Below are positions 44,434-53,062 of a stretch of DNA of 64,000 nucleotides, piece after piece. Position 1 is the first letter of the stretch. The number at the start of each line of letters is the position of its first letter. Below the pieces are notes generated by a model, which worked only from the letters and a program-made list of their open reading frames with translations, made no database searches and had not been told where the DNA came from. A program made the translations under genes and the position numbers. Source of the DNA: Deinococcus actinosclerus (GTDB taxonomy: Bacteria > Deinococcota > Deinococci > Deinococcales > Deinococcaceae); NCBI RefSeq assembly GCF_001507665.1, contig NZ_CP013910.1, forward strand, positions 1,797,501 to 1,861,500, read 5' to 3'.

Positions 44434-45705
44434 TCAGTTGCGGAAGATGACCTCCTCGCGCCCGAAGGACCGCAGGGCCAGCGCGCCCAGCAGCAGCGCG
44501 CCCAGCAGGTTGCCCGCAATCGAGAGGGCCGCGTGCCCGGCGTCGACACTGCCGCGCACCGTGTCCAGGATGGTGACCATGCCCCCGATCAGCGGCGCGG
44601 CGTACACGGCGCCGCCCAGCGTCAGGAAGTCCGCGAACTGGAGCATCACGGCCGGGATCACGATCAGGAGGCTCAGCGGCGCGACGTAGGTCTGCGCCTC
44701 CTTGAACGAGCGGGCGTAGATGCCCAGGGCGATCAGGGCGGCACTGACCAGCAGGGCGGTCGTGGCCGCCACGGCCAGCAGCGTCAGCAGTGCGGCGGGG
44801 GTCAGGCTCAGCTGGCCGCCCAGCCCCTGGGTCAGCGCCCCGGTGGCCTCCGGCTGCCGGGCGAGGTAGGCGCGCATGACCAGCCCGCTCAGGAGAAAGC
44901 CGCCCACGCTGAACGCGGCGCTGGTCAGGGCCGTGATGGTGGTCGCCAGCAGCTTGCCCGCCACGACCTCGACGCGGCGCACCGGGGCGACCAGCAGGCT
45001 TTCCAGGGTGCCGCGTTCCTTCTCGCCGGCGGTGCCGTCCAGGGCGGTGGCCATGGCGCCGGAGAGGATGAACTGCATCATCAGCAGCGGGATCAGGAAG
45101 GCCAGCTGACCGCTGCGCTGCTCCTGCGCGCTGCTGGCGTCCACGGGCTGGAGCCGCACGGGTTCGAGGGTGTCGGCGCTCAGGCCGAGCGTCTCCAGGC
45201 GCGCGGTGGTCAGCTGGCGGTTGTAGCCCTGCACGACGTCCTGCACCTTGCTGTAGGCGCCGGTCTGGGCGCGCAGGTTCCCCAGCTTGGCGTACAGCTT
45301 CAGGGTGCCGGTGCCGTCGCCGGCCTGGCGGGGCAGCGGCCCGGCGGCCTGAAGGGCGGCGTCGACGGCGCCGCTGCGCACGGCGGTCAGCGGGTCGCTC
45401 ACCGGCACGAGGTCCACGCCCGCGCGGGTCACGGTGCCGTCCGGGAGGGTCTCGTCACTGCTCAGGGCGCGGCGCAGGCTCTCGGGGAGGGTGCCCGCCA
45501 CGCCCAGCTGCTGCCGGGCCTGCTGCTGCCCGCCGATCAGGTTGCCCATCAGCAGCGGCAGCCCCAGGGACAGCAGCGGAATGAGGATCAGGGGCATCAG
45601 GATCGTGGCGGTCAGGGTGCGGCGGTCACGCAGGGTGGTCAGCAGGTCGCGCGTGGCGATCTGCCAGAGCGTCGCGGGCCGCAGGCCGCGGCGCTCAGCG
45701 GGCAT
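44434..45705 (-). CDS. natB: ABC-2 type exporter permease, NatB-like
   Basis: A 423-residue permease. One membrane helix at the N terminus ([22 protein letters not shown], about 30-51) is followed by a large extracytoplasmic domain (about 60-215) and then about six helices from [18 protein letters not shown] onward. The [16 protein letters not shown] segment is the conserved ABC-2 loop of NatB-type sodium exporters. The start ATG 45705 lies 11 nt inside the ATPase gene, a longer overlap than elsewhere here. Sodium as substrate is likely but unproven. Confidence 0.85.
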   Translation of the reverse strand: MPAERRGLRPATLWQIATRDLLTTLRDRRTLTATILMPLILIPLLSLGLPLLMGNLIGGQQQARQQLGVAGTLPESLRRALSSDETLPDGTVTRAGVDLVPVSDPLTAVRSGAVDAALQAAGPLPRQAGDGTGTLKLYAKLGNLRAQTGAYSKVQDVVQGYNRQLTTARLETLGLSADTLEPVRLQPVDASSAQEQRSGQLAFLIPLLMMQFILSGAMATALDGTAGEKERGTLESLLVAPVRRVEVVAGKLLATTITALTSAAFSVGGFLLSGLVMRAYLARQPEATGALTQGLGGQLSLTPAALLTLLAVAATTALLVSAALIALGIYARSFKEAQTYVAPLSLLIVIPAVMLQFADFLTLGGAVYAAPLIGGMVTILDTVRGSVDAGHAALSIAGNLLGALLLGALALRSFGREEVIFRN

Positions 45706-46429
45706 GCGGGGCCTCCGGGCGGACGAGTCGGAAAAAGGCGCGTTCCAGGCTGCTGGCGCCGGTGCGGGCCAGCACCTCGGGAATGGTACTGACATTCAGC
45801 AGGTGCCCCTCGTGCAGGATGGCGACCCGGTCGCAGACCTCCTCGACCTCGCTCATGACGTGGGTGGAGTACACGGTCAGGCGGCCCGGGGCGCGGGTGG
45901 CGTGTACGAAGTCGAGCAGAGTGCGACGCGCGAAGATGTCCAGGCCGCTGGCGGCCTCGTCCAGGATCAGGACGGGCGGGTCGTGGATGACGGCGCGCGC
46001 GATCACGACCTTCTGTTTCATGCCGGTGGAGTACTCCCCGGCCCGGACGTCCAGGGTGCGGCCGAGTTCCAGCCGGTCGTCAAGTTCCGCGATGCGGGCG
46101 TCCGCCTGCGGGCGGCTCAGGCCGTAGAGGGTGGCGAAGGAGCGCAGCACCTCGCGGCCCGTGAGGCGCGCGGGCAGGCCCATGCCGCCATTGACGACGC
46201 CCACCGAGCGGCGCACGCCTTCCGGGTCGCGCAGGATGTCGTGCCCGCCCAGGGTGGCGGTGCCGGCGGTGGGGCGCAGCAGGGTGGCGAGAATGCGCAG
46301 CAGGGTGGTCTTGCCCGCGCCGTTGGGGCCCAGCAGGCCGAACACCTCGCCGCCTCGCGCCTGCAGCGTGATGCCCGTGAGCGCCTGGTAGCGCCCGTAG
46401 GTCTTGGTGACGTTCTGAATATCGAGCAT
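45695..46429 (-). CDS. natA: ABC exporter ATP-binding protein, NatA-like
   Basis: The ATPase partner of the NatB-like permease, 244 residues. It has Walker [17 protein letters not shown] (about 36-51), the signature [16 protein letters not shown] (about 134-149), Walker [14 protein letters not shown] and the switch His in [17 protein letters not shown] in place of SGGQ is usual for NatA-type ATPases. GGAG lies 6 nt before ATG 46429. No leaderless box is present; the promoter is presumably in the AT-rich spacer upstream. Confidence 0.88.
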   Translation of the reverse strand: MLDIQNVTKTYGRYQALTGITLQARGGEVFGLLGPNGAGKTTLLRILATLLRPTAGTATLGGHDILRDPEGVRRSVGVVNGGMGLPARLTGREVLRSFATLYGLSRPQADARIAELDDRLELGRTLDVRAGEYSTGMKQKVVIARAVIHDPPVLILDEAASGLDIFARRTLLDFVHATRAPGRLTVYSTHVMSEVEEVCDRVAILHEGHLLNVSTIPEVLARTGASSLERAFFRLVRPEAPHAR

Positions 46430-46851
46430 GCGTCTCCTTCCCCCCATCTGGGGGACTGGGGCTGAATACGCGTCAGTTCACAATCAGGTTCCTGGCATCC
46501 TGACGCTGCACGCTGAATCGATCCAGCCCAGGAATGAGACAGATGTGCAGCGCAGGAGAAACCGCGTCAGATACAGCATTTTGCGTTCAGGGACACAGGA
46601 CGGTCATGAAAAGCAATCCCCCGATTGCTCATGCAAAATGAGAGCGAATCTGTAACAATGGGAAAGTTGCGCTTGAGGCCACTGCGGCCACAAAGTTGCA
46701 CTGCGTTCAAGTTGAGTCTCGTCGATTCCGTTCCGACCTCGCTGCCCCACGCCCCCCGATCCGGCCGCCCCGCGCGGCCAGGGATCGCCACCGAACCGCC
46801 ACAGTTCAGCGCCGCCGCCCCCCAGGGCCGGCCGGCGCCCCGGAGGCCCGA
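46430..46851. other. 422-bp divergent spacer between natA and the winged-helix gene
   Basis: AT-richer than its surroundings. It holds a hairpin AGCAATC/GATTGCT (46612-46618 with 46623-46629, loop CCCC) and a near-palindrome TTGAGGCC-N5-GGCCACAA (46673-46693). Around the latter AAAGTTGC occurs twice. I see no ORF. Promoters for both genes should be here, but no -35/-10 pair is convincing. Confidence 0.5.
46673..46693. promoter_or_regulatory. Operator-like near-palindrome
   Basis: TTGAGGCC, 5 nt, GGCCACAA: an inverted repeat with one mismatch in each 8-bp arm pair, about 160 bp before the winged-helix gene. The bound protein is unknown; autoregulation by that gene is one option. Confidence 0.35.
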
Positions 46852-47364
46852 ATGTTCAATCCCCCCACCCTCGAAGATCTGCAGGAAACCCGCCGCGCCA
46901 ACGAGAAGCTGGTCCTCAAGGCCCTGGAAAGCAAGCCCGAATGGGTCGAGACCGAACTGGCCAAGACCACCAGCCTGGCCCTGAGCCACCTGCGCGCCGC
47001 GCTGGCCAGCCTGCTCGACCAGGGCCGCGTACGCCGCCTCCCCGGCACCGGCACCCGCGCCGTGTACGGCCTGGCCGACCCCGGTCTGGCCGACGTGCCC
47101 GCCACCCCCCTGACGAGCGACGCCAAGAAAGTGCGCGACTACCTCGAAGGCCGCGCCGACAGCGCCCTGTACATGAGTGACCAGCTGCGCATGACCCGCG
47201 AGGACGTCATGGCTGCCCTGAGCCTCCTGAACGCCCACGGCATGATCACCTGCACCTTCGTGGGCAGCCTGGTCATCTTCCGCCTGAAAGAAACCCAGGC
47301 CCTCGGGCAGGACGGCGCCGCCGCCCCCGAGAAGGCCAGCGGCCGCAAGAAAGCCGTCGCCTGA
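46852..47364 (+). CDS. Winged-helix DNA-binding protein
   Basis: A 170-residue protein with two helical DNA-binding-like halves: NEKLVLKALESKPEWVETELAKTTSLALSHLRAALASLLDQGRVRRL (in the usual HTH and wing order, about 18-65) and DYLEGRADSALYMSDQLRMTREDVMAALSLLNAHGMI (about 98-135), plus a Lys/Arg tail (SGRKKAVA). Probably a transcription factor with a duplicated winged helix. I do not recognise a named family. ATG 46852 has CGGAGG 8 nt upstream. A terminator follows. Confidence 0.7.
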   Translation: MFNPPTLEDLQETRRANEKLVLKALESKPEWVETELAKTTSLALSHLRAALASLLDQGRVRRLPGTGTRAVYGLADPGLADVPATPLTSDAKKVRDYLEGRADSALYMSDQLRMTREDVMAALSLLNAHGMITCTFVGSLVIFRLKETQALGQDGAAAPEKASGRKKAVA

Positions 47365-47386
47365 GCCCACCCCGCACCCCTTGCAG

Positions 47387-47410
47387 CCCCCGCTCCGGCG
47401 GGGGTTTGTG
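47387..47410 (+). terminator. Terminator of the winged-helix gene
   Basis: CCCCCGC (47387-47393) pairs with GCGGGGG (47398-47404) over a 4-nt loop, followed by TTTGTG. Confidence 0.75.
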
Positions 47411-47466
47411 CTGCCGGGTGGGTACATAGCCTGACCAGCCTGACTGAACCTTTACCGGGCGTCTGG

Positions 47467-47472
47467 TATCCT
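47467..47472 (+). promoter_or_regulatory. -10 box of darA (leaderless)
   Basis: TATCCT ends 7 nt before ATG 47480. Confidence 0.6.
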
Positions 47473-47479
47473 GCCGGGC

Positions 47480-47809
47480 ATGAAACTCGTGCTGGCTGTG
47501 ATTCAGGATGCGGACGCGACCGCGCTGATCCGCGTGTTGTCCCAGAACGCCTTCGAAGTCACGAAACTCGCCAGTACCGGCGGCTTCCTGCGCGAGGGCA
47601 ACACCACACTGATGATCGGCGTGGCGGACGAACGCCTCGACGAACTCAAGAGGCACGTGCAGCGCACCTGCCGCACCCGCACGCGCCTCGTCGCGCCCAG
47701 CGTCCCGATGGGCGAGCAGAACGAGGGACTCGTGAACGACCCGGTCGAGGTCCCCGTGGGCGGCGCGGTGATGTTCGTGATGGGCGTGCAGGAATTCGTG
47801 AAGGTCTGA
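47480..47809 (+). CDS. darA: PII-like cyclic-di-AMP receptor (DUF970)
   Basis: A 109-residue PII-like protein matching the DarA/PstA family, trimeric cytoplasmic receptors of cyclic di-AMP. Family marks are [16 protein letters not shown] at the start, [22 protein letters not shown] (T-loop base and ligand pocket, about 27-48) and [14 protein letters not shown] near the end. The downstream target of this receptor is not known. Leaderless TATCCT box. It is single, with a terminator after it. Confidence 0.92.
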   Translation: MKLVLAVIQDADATALIRVLSQNAFEVTKLASTGGFLREGNTTLMIGVADERLDELKRHVQRTCRTRTRLVAPSVPMGEQNEGLVNDPVEVPVGGAVMFVMGVQEFVKV

Positions 47810-47825
47810 GCGGGTCAGGGCGCGC

Positions 47826-47872
47826 GGGCCGGAGGCTGGGCGAGCACGTCCCCTCCGGCCCCTTCTGCTTTT
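47826..47872 (+). terminator. Terminator of darA
   Basis: A 10-bp stem GGGCCGGAGG (47826-47835) with CCTCCGGCCC (47852-47861), tail CTTCTGCTTTT. Confidence 0.8.
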
Positions 47873-48113
47873 CAGGTGTGCGCTGGTCAACTGGCGGGAC
47901 GGGTACGGTCTGCGCGGGCCTCACCCGGGAGAATGTGACCGCCACGCCCACCGGCACGCGCTGACCGACCGGTTGGTCCGGGATGATTGACTGGGAGGCT
48001 CTCCGCTAGAGTACCGGGCGCTGCCCCACCCGACCCCGTTCCGGTGCGGCTTTCTGTCCCTTTTCGACCTGCGCCCACGCGGCGCGCCCCACCCCGGCAA
48101 GGAGCCTTTCACT
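47873..48113 (+). other. Leader region of hemE
   Basis: No ORF. TTGACT (47987-47992) and TAGAGT (48007-48012) are promoter-like but only 14 nt apart. AAGGAG lies close to the hemE GTG. A palindromic GACCGACCGGTTGGTC sits near 47962-47979. Confidence 0.4.
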
Positions 48114-49190
48114 GTGACCCGACCCAGCACGCCCGTCCTGACCCCTGACCCCACCAACCGCGACTCCGCGTTCCTGAAGACCATGCGCGGCGAGGCCGCC
48201 CCGCACACCCCGGTGTGGTTCATGCGGCAGGCCGGGCGTTACATGCCCGAGTACCGCGCGCTGCGCGCCGGGCGCAGCATGCTGGAGTGCATCCGCACGC
48301 CGGAGCTGGCCGCCGAGATCACCCTGCAGCCCATCAAGGCCATGCCGATGGACGCCGCGATCCTCTTCAACGACATCCTGACGCCCCTGCCGGTCATGGG
48401 CCTGGATCTGGACTTCGTGGGGGGCGTGGGCCCGCAGATCAGCAACCGCATCGAGACGCCCTTCGACGTGGACCGCCTGGGCGTGCCCGCCGCGGCGGAA
48501 GTCATGCCGTACACCGCCGAGTCCATCAGGCTCGTGCGCCAGGAACTCGACCCGCGCGGCGTGCCGCTGATCGGTTTCGTGGGCGCGCCGTTCACGCTGG
48601 CCAGCTACGCCATCGAGGGCAAGGGCAGCCGCAACTACGAGCGCACCAAGCGCTTCATGTACGGCGAGCCTGCCGCGTGGCACCGCCTGATGGACAAGTT
48701 CGAGACGATCCTCGCGGACTACCTGGCCGAGCAGGTCAAGGCGGGCGCGCAGGCCGTGCAGATCTTCGACTCGTGGGTGGGCGCGCTGAGCATCTACGAC
48801 TACGTGACGTTCGTGAAGCCCGCCACGGGCCGCCTGATCGAACGCACCAAGAAACTGGGCGTGCCCGTCATCTACTTCGGGACCAGCACCCACCACCTCC
48901 TGCCCCAGATGTCCTCGCTGGGCAGCGACGTCATGGGCATCGACTGGCGCACGCCCCTGAACGACGCCTGGAAGCTCATCCAGCCCGGCCAGGGCGTGCA
49001 GGGGAACCTCGACCCGCTGCTGCTCCAGGGCCCCTGGCGTGAACTGAAGCACCAGACCGACCGCATCCTGGCCGAGGTGGACGGCCGCCCCGGGCACATC
49101 TTCAACGTGGGGCACGGCCTGCTGCCCGAGACGCCCGTGGATATGGTCCGCCGCCTCGTGGACTACGTGCACGAGCAGACCGCGAAGTAA
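48114..49190 (+). CDS. hemE: Uroporphyrinogen decarboxylase
   Basis: HemE turns uroporphyrinogen III into coproporphyrinogen III. The 358-residue enzyme has the signature [14 protein letters not shown] (about 32-45) with the catalytic Arg residues and Tyr. [19 protein letters not shown] carries the essential Asp, and [15 protein letters not shown] and [12 protein letters not shown] follow. GTG 48114 has AGGAG 9 nt upstream. First of hemE-hemH-cgoX, so the window encodes the steps after uroporphyrinogen. Confidence 0.95.
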   Translation: MTRPSTPVLTPDPTNRDSAFLKTMRGEAAPHTPVWFMRQAGRYMPEYRALRAGRSMLECIRTPELAAEITLQPIKAMPMDAAILFNDILTPLPVMGLDLDFVGGVGPQISNRIETPFDVDRLGVPAAAEVMPYTAESIRLVRQELDPRGVPLIGFVGAPFTLASYAIEGKGSRNYERTKRFMYGEPAAWHRLMDKFETILADYLAEQVKAGAQAVQIFDSWVGALSIYDYVTFVKPATGRLIERTKKLGVPVIYFGTSTHHLLPQMSSLGSDVMGIDWRTPLNDAWKLIQPGQGVQGNLDPLLLQGPWRELKHQTDRILAEVDGRPGHIFNVGHGLLPETPVDMVRRLVDYVHEQTAK

Positions 49191-49209
49191 TCGCGGCCCA
49201 CCCAAGTCA

Positions 49210-49225
49210 ACCCGAGCGGAGCGAG
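49210..49225 (-). repeat. Short motif CTCGCTCCGCTCGGGT, copy in the hemE-hemH spacer
   Basis: On the minus strand CTCGCTCCGCTCGGGTTGAC. Related copies lie at 52005-52020 and inside the two 118-bp nrd elements (52566 and 56402), all between genes. Confidence 0.6.
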
Positions 49226-49280
49226 CAGCGACTGCGCTGAACCCCACCCCGATTCCCCCCTGTGACCTGAGAGGAGCGAC

Positions 49281-50237
49281 ATGACCGATTCCACCCACCA
49301 AGGAGCGCCGCTGGGCGTGCTGTTCATGGCCTACGGCGGCCCCGAGAGCCTGGAGGACATGCCCGGGTACCTCGCGGACATCCGCGCCGGGCGCGTGACG
49401 ACGCAGGCCGTGCTGGACGAGATCACCAACAACTACCGCCAGATCGGCGGGAAGAGCCCCCTGCCGGAATTCACCCGCGCGCAGGTCGAGGCGACCATGC
49501 AGGAACTCCAGGCGCGCGTGCAGCGTCCCCTGAAGGCGTACATCGGCATGCGCCACTGGAACCCGTGGATCGAGGACGCCGTGCGCGAGATGCTCGACGA
49601 CGGCATCACGCAGGCGGTGGCGATCGTGCTGGCCCCTCACTACTCGAGCATGAGCGTCGCGAAGTACCAGAAGAAGATCAAGGCGGGCCTGAGCATGAAC
49701 CACGGCCACATCGACTTCGAGTTCGTGAACGAGTACCACACGGAAAGCGGGTACGTGACGGCCCTGGCCAACCGCGTCCGCGAGGGCATCGAGGCGTTCC
49801 CGGAGGGCGAGCGGGACGACGTGCACGTGATCCTCAGCGCGCACAGCCTGCCGGTGCGGATCCTGCGTGAAGGTGACCCGTACGCCGACCAGCTGCACGA
49901 ATCCGCGCGCCTGATCGCCGCCGCCGCCGGACTGCGCGACGACCAGTGGTCCTGGAGCTACCAGTCCGCCGGGCGCAGCCCCGAGCCGTGGCTGGGGCCG
50001 CAACTCGACGAGCACATGCACGACCTGTCGGGCAAGGGCATCAGGAAGGTGGTCAGCGTGCCGGTGGGCTTCGTGTCCGACCACGTGGAGATCCTGTTCG
50101 ACATCGACATCGCCGCGCAGGAAACGGCCGCCGAACTGGGCATGACGCTGGTGCGCCCCCCGGCCCTGAACACGGACCCGCTGTTCATCGGGACGCTCGC
50201 CAGCGTGCTGGAACGCAAGGTGGCCGCGCTGTCATGA
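49281..50237 (+). CDS. hemH: Ferrochelatase (coproporphyrin-type likely)
   Basis: HemH inserts Fe(II) into a porphyrin. The 318-residue protein has LFMAYGGPESLEDM at the N terminus. The catalytic His is in ILSAHSLPVRI (about 196), and the Glu is in VGFVSDHVEILFDID (about 268). Since cgoX follows directly and shares a 4-nt overlap, the substrate may be coproporphyrin, as in the coproporphyrin-dependent route; sequence alone does not settle it. GAGAGGAG precedes ATG 49281. Confidence 0.94.
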   Translation: MTDSTHQGAPLGVLFMAYGGPESLEDMPGYLADIRAGRVTTQAVLDEITNNYRQIGGKSPLPEFTRAQVEATMQELQARVQRPLKAYIGMRHWNPWIEDAVREMLDDGITQAVAIVLAPHYSSMSVAKYQKKIKAGLSMNHGHIDFEFVNEYHTESGYVTALANRVREGIEAFPEGERDDVHVILSAHSLPVRILREGDPYADQLHESARLIAAAAGLRDDQWSWSYQSAGRSPEPWLGPQLDEHMHDLSGKGIRKVVSVPVGFVSDHVEILFDIDIAAQETAAELGMTLVRPPALNTDPLFIGTLASVLERKVAALS

Positions 50238-51601
50238 CCGACGCCGCAGTGAAGGACGGCACAGGGGCGGGCGGTGAGCTGCCTGTGATCATCGTGGGGG
50301 GCGGCATCACCGGCCTGAGTGCCGCCTGGGAACTCCAGACGCGCGGCGTGCCGTTCGTGCTGCTCGAAGCCGGGGATTACCTGGGCGGGAAACTGCACTC
50401 CGAACGCACCGAGGACGGTTTCCTGGTCGAGCGGGCCGCCGACGCGTTCATCCTCGGCAAGCCGTACGCGGCGCAACTGGCGCGCGAGGTGGGCCTGGAC
50501 GGTCAGGTCATCCACCCGCGCGAGGACACGAAGAAGATCTACTTCCTGCGCGGCGGCCAGCTCCTGCCGTTCCCGCCGAACATGAAGATGTTCGTGCCGC
50601 TGGACGACGAATCGTTCCTGCAGAGTGGCGTGCTGTCCCCCGAGGGCCTGCGCCGCTACCTGGACGAACAGCACGTGCCGCCCAGGCCCCCCACCGACGA
50701 GGACGAGTCCCTCGCGTCGTTCCTCACGCGGCGGTTCGGGCCGGAAAGCCTGAACTTCATCGTGCCGCTCGCCGCCGGGATCTACGTGGCGAACCCGCTG
50801 GAACTGAGCATGAAAGCGGCGTTCCCGCAGTTCCTGAAGATGGAACAGGAGTACGGCAGCGTCATCCGGGGCAGCCGCGCCACGCCCCGCGCCGCCGGAC
50901 CCGTCTTCATGTCCTTCCAGGAAGGTACGAGCACCCTGATCCGCGCGCTGCACGAACGCCTCACCGGCGGCGAGATCCGCCTGAACACCCCCGTCCTGCG
51001 TGTGCACGAGCACGGCGTGACCCTCGCAGGCGGCGAGGAACTGCGCGGCCGGGCCGTCATCAACACCACCCCCGCCTGGTACGCCGGCGCCATGTACCAG
51101 CGGGACTACCCGGAGGCCGCCAGCCTGATCGGGCAGCTCAAGGCGAACAGCAGCGTCGCCGTGGTGCTCGCGTACCGCGCCGAGCAGTTCCCCGGCGACA
51201 TGCTCCTGCACGGCCTGCAGGTGGACGCCAGCGAGGACACCCTCCTGAAGGCCATCACCGTGCACTCCGCGAAGATGCACGGCCGCGCCCCCGAAGGGCA
51301 CGTGCTGATGCGCGTGTTCTTCAAGGACATCGAACCCGCGCAGGCCCGCGTCCTGGCGCAGGAGACCGCCGAGCGGCTCTTCGGCGCGCAGGGCGACCCG
51401 CTGTGGCACGCGTTCGGCGACTGGCGCGGCAAGAACCCCGCCTACGTCGTCGGGCACCTCGACCACATCGCGCGCATCCGCGCCGCGCTGCCCGCACACC
51501 AGCAGATCGCCGGGGCCAGCTACACCGGCGTGGGCGTCCCCGACTGCGTGAACGCCGGACGCACCGCCGCCCGCGCCGTCCTGGCACCCGTCACCGCGTA
51601 G
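50234..51601 (+). CDS. cgoX: Coproporphyrinogen III / protoporphyrinogen oxidase (FAD)
   Basis: A 455-residue FAD enzyme of the HemY/CgoX family that oxidises the porphyrinogen to porphyrin. The dinucleotide fold VIIVGGGITGLSAAWEL lies at about 18-34, followed by GDYLGGKLHSERTEDGFLVE. The C-terminal FAD contact is SYTGVGVPDCVNAGRTAA (about 430-447). Water-soluble HemY proteins of Gram-positive type are mostly CgoX. ATG 50234 overlaps the hemH stop (ATGA). Last gene of the haem group, terminated at 51616. Confidence 0.92.
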   Translation: MTDAAVKDGTGAGGELPVIIVGGGITGLSAAWELQTRGVPFVLLEAGDYLGGKLHSERTEDGFLVERAADAFILGKPYAAQLAREVGLDGQVIHPREDTKKIYFLRGGQLLPFPPNMKMFVPLDDESFLQSGVLSPEGLRRYLDEQHVPPRPPTDEDESLASFLTRRFGPESLNFIVPLAAGIYVANPLELSMKAAFPQFLKMEQEYGSVIRGSRATPRAAGPVFMSFQEGTSTLIRALHERLTGGEIRLNTPVLRVHEHGVTLAGGEELRGRAVINTTPAWYAGAMYQRDYPEAASLIGQLKANSSVAVVLAYRAEQFPGDMLLHGLQVDASEDTLLKAITVHSAKMHGRAPEGHVLMRVFFKDIEPAQARVLAQETAERLFGAQGDPLWHAFGDWRGKNPAYVVGHLDHIARIRAALPAHQQIAGASYTGVGVPDCVNAGRTAARAVLAPVTA

Positions 51602-51615
51602 ACTGAATCCCACCA

Positions 51616-51652
51616 CGCACCGCTTCCACTCCGGAGGCGGTGCGTTCTGCTG
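51616..51652 (+). terminator. Terminator of hemE-hemH-cgoX
   Basis: CGCACCGC (51616-51623) pairs with GCGGTGCG (51637-51644), tail TTCTGCTGT. Confidence 0.75.
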
Positions 51653-51683
51653 TCATACCAGATGATGTATACCGCACCTGCAT

Positions 51684-51712
51684 TTGACCCACCGGCATAC
51701 CGCATGTAGACT
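51684..51712 (+). promoter_or_regulatory. Promoter of the riboswitch-thioesterase-nrd transcript
   Basis: TTGACC (51684-51689), exactly 17 nt, TAGACT (51707-51712). This is the best two-box promoter in the window. It puts the transcript start near 51719, at the 5' edge of the cobalamin-riboswitch-like leader. Confidence 0.75.
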
Positions 51713-51718
51713 CCGGCA

Positions 51719-51840
51719 GTCGCTGCGCACGCAGCACTTCGCGGGAACAGAGGGAAGTCCGGTCACGCCCCATCAGGGGGCTTCAGTCCGGCACGGTCGC
51801 GCCACGGTCTTCAGTCCGAACGCTCGCCCAGCGAAGAGAC
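51719..51840 (+). ncRNA. Cobalamin riboswitch-like leader upstream of the nrd genes
   Basis: The leader contains AGAGGGAAG (51749-51757) and CCGGT, then an inserted small hairpin GCCCC-ATCA-GGGGGC. After this come AGTCCGGCACGGTCGCGCC and ACGGT (51785-51808), close to the class core of cobalamin riboswitches (AATCCGGCACGGTCCCGCC ACTGT from memory). A 3' segment CAGTCCGAACGCTCGCC (51812-51828) fits most invariant positions of the B12 box. The distance between the core and the B12 box is short, so P5-P6 would be reduced. The position 230 nt before a thioesterase-nrdIEFH series fits B12 repression of a B12-independent reductase. Confidence 0.6.
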
Positions 51841-52059
51841 GCCCACTTCACGGCCCCCGCGCAAGGGGCACAAGGCGGTTTCCCCTTGATCACCTGACAA
51901 CCTCTGCCCCGCTGCCCCTGACCCGGCCCCGCTCTGACTGCGGCGCACGTTCGGAACACCGCCGAACCTGCACCTCCGTCGCCGCCGGGCCTCCCCGTCT
52001 TCCTCTCGCTCCGCTCGGGTTCGTCTGACGACTCACCGGAAGCCCCTCAGAGGTGTTCC
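51841..52059 (+). other. Rest of the leader up to the thioesterase gene
   Basis: No ORF with coding character. It has hairpins AAGGGG-N14-CCCCTT (51873-51896) and GTTCGG/CCGAAC (51949-51967), and the motif CTCGCTCCGCTCGGGT at 52005-52020. One of these could form the expression platform of the riboswitch. Confidence 0.4.
52005..52020 (+). repeat. Short motif CTCGCTCCGCTCGGGT, copy in the thioesterase leader
   Basis: Same motif as 49210-49225 (other strand), and with one inserted A in both 118-bp nrd elements. Confidence 0.6.
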
Positions 52060-52488
52060 ATGACCCTGTCCCTGTCCCGTCCCCCGCTGGGCGGCCTTCC
52101 GCCCGTGCCGCCGCGTGAGACGCGCGTGACGCACGTCGTCTTTCCCGGCCTGACGAACCATCACGGCACGCTGTTCGGCGGTGAGGCGCTGTCCCTGATG
52201 GATTCGGCGGCGTTCATCGCGGCGACCCGGCACTGCCGGAAGAAGGTGGTGACGCGGCATCTGGACGCCATGGAGTTCCGGCATCCGATTCCGCAGGGGT
52301 CGCTGGTGGAACTCGTGGCGCGCGTGGTGCGGACCGGGCGGACGAGCATGACGGTGCAGGTGGACGTGTTCCGTGAGGACATGTACAGCGAGACGCGGGA
52401 ACTGGCGTGCGCGGGGACGTTCGCGCTCGTGGCGCTGGGTGAGGACGGGCAGCCGGCGCCCGTGCCCCCACTGGCGGACGTGTGCTGA
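52060..52488 (+). CDS. Acyl-CoA thioesterase (hotdog fold, YciA/ACOT-like)
   Basis: A 142-residue single hotdog protein. The helix region LTNHHGTLFGGEALSLMDSAAFIAA (about 33-57) with N-x-x-G-T-L-F-G-G-x-x-L-x-x-M-D is the signature of YciA/ACOT-type acyl-CoA thioesterases. VELVARVVRTGRTSMTVQV follows. Catalytic Asp is in LMDSAA. It would hydrolyse acyl-CoA in the cytoplasm. AGAGGTG lies just before ATG 52060. It is the first gene downstream of the riboswitch-like leader, in front of nrdI, with no known functional link to ribonucleotide reduction. Confidence 0.88.
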   Translation: MTLSLSRPPLGGLPPVPPRETRVTHVVFPGLTNHHGTLFGGEALSLMDSAAFIAATRHCRKKVVTRHLDAMEFRHPIPQGSLVELVARVVRTGRTSMTVQVDVFREDMYSETRELACAGTFALVALGEDGQPAPVPPLADVC

Positions 52489-52495
52489 GGGTGCC

Positions 52496-52613
52496 GTCTG
52501 TTCCGTGGACCACCCGGCGCGTTTCCGGGTGGTCCACTCCACGCCGGGCGCCCTCGCTGCTCCTTCTCGCATCCGCTCGGATAGATCGGCTCCTGAGAAC
52601 CGATCTATCGGAG
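52496..52613 (+). repeat. Structured nrd element, copy A (before nrdI)
   Basis: A 118-bp segment that aligns without gaps to 56332-56449 with about 28 mismatches. Hairpin 1 is a 13-bp perfect stem (52505-52517 with 52525-52537). Then come the invariant ACTCCACGCC and CTCGCATCCGCTCGGAT blocks. Hairpin 2 is a 10-bp stem (52580-52589 with 52600-52609) whose 3' side runs directly into the ribosome site CGGAGG of nrdI. It begins 8 nt after the thioesterase stop. Confidence 0.85.
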
Positions 52614-52618
52614 GGCAT

Positions 52619-53062
52619 GTGAGGCTGGTCTTCGACTCCCTGACGGGGAACGTGCGGCGGTTCGCGACGGCCCTGGCGCGCGAGGCGGGGGGCCTGCCGG
52701 TCGGGTCGGTGCGGGACGCGCCGCCCGCGCCGGGTGAGGGGTTCCTGCTGCTGACGTACACGTTCGGGTCGGGGCAGGTGCCGGACAGCACCGCCGCGTT
52801 CCTGCGCGAGCACGGCGCGGGCCTGCGGGGCGTGGTGGCGAGCGGCAGTTACCACTGGGGGGAGAACTTCGGGCGGGCGGGCGACCGGATCGCCGCGCAG
52901 TTCGGGGTGCCACTGGTGGCCCGGCTGAACAAGGGCGGGACGGCTGCGGACCGCGCGGCGGTGCTGGCGTGGCTGGCGGGGCAGGGCAAGGAATCGAGTG
53001 CAGCGTGGGTGTCGCCCGTGGTGGCGGAAAGGACGAACGAATGGATCCCTGGATTGAACTGA
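52619..53062 (+). CDS. nrdI: Class Ib ribonucleotide reductase flavodoxin NrdI
   Basis: NrdI is the flavodoxin that supplies superoxide to assemble the dimanganese-tyrosyl cofactor of NrdF. The 147-residue protein has the FMN phosphate loop FDSLTGNVRRF (about 5-15), LTYTFGSG (about 45) and ASGSYHWGENFGRAGD (about 83-98), where most NrdI have ASGNRNWG. GTG 52619 is chosen: it follows GGAGG by 4 nt, while ATG 52617 is followed at once by TGA. It overlaps nrdE by 22 nt. Confidence 0.9.
   Translation: MRLVFDSLTGNVRRFATALAREAGGLPVGSVRDAPPAPGEGFLLLTYTFGSGQVPDSTAAFLREHGAGLRGVVASGSYHWGENFGRAGDRIAAQFGVPLVARLNKGGTAADRAAVLAWLAGQGKESSAAWVSPVVAERTNEWIPGLN

Noticed and set aside
48006..50084. 692-codon minus-strand frame over hemE and hemH
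   Set aside because: Antisense shadow; no start signals and no recognisable domains.
51720..51840. RNase P RNA (rnpB), suggested by CAGTCGCTGCG and GAGGGAAGTCCGG
   Set aside because: The 5' similarity stops there. The conserved 3' half (the ACAGAACCCGGCTTA-type segment and the GGTAAACTCC region) is missing, while the cobalamin core and B12 box fit better.
51684..52028. 115-codon plus-strand frame over the riboswitch-like leader
   Set aside because: Its start overlaps the promoter -35 box, the product is Arg/Pro/Ser-rich without structure, and the region has RNA-like conserved boxes instead.
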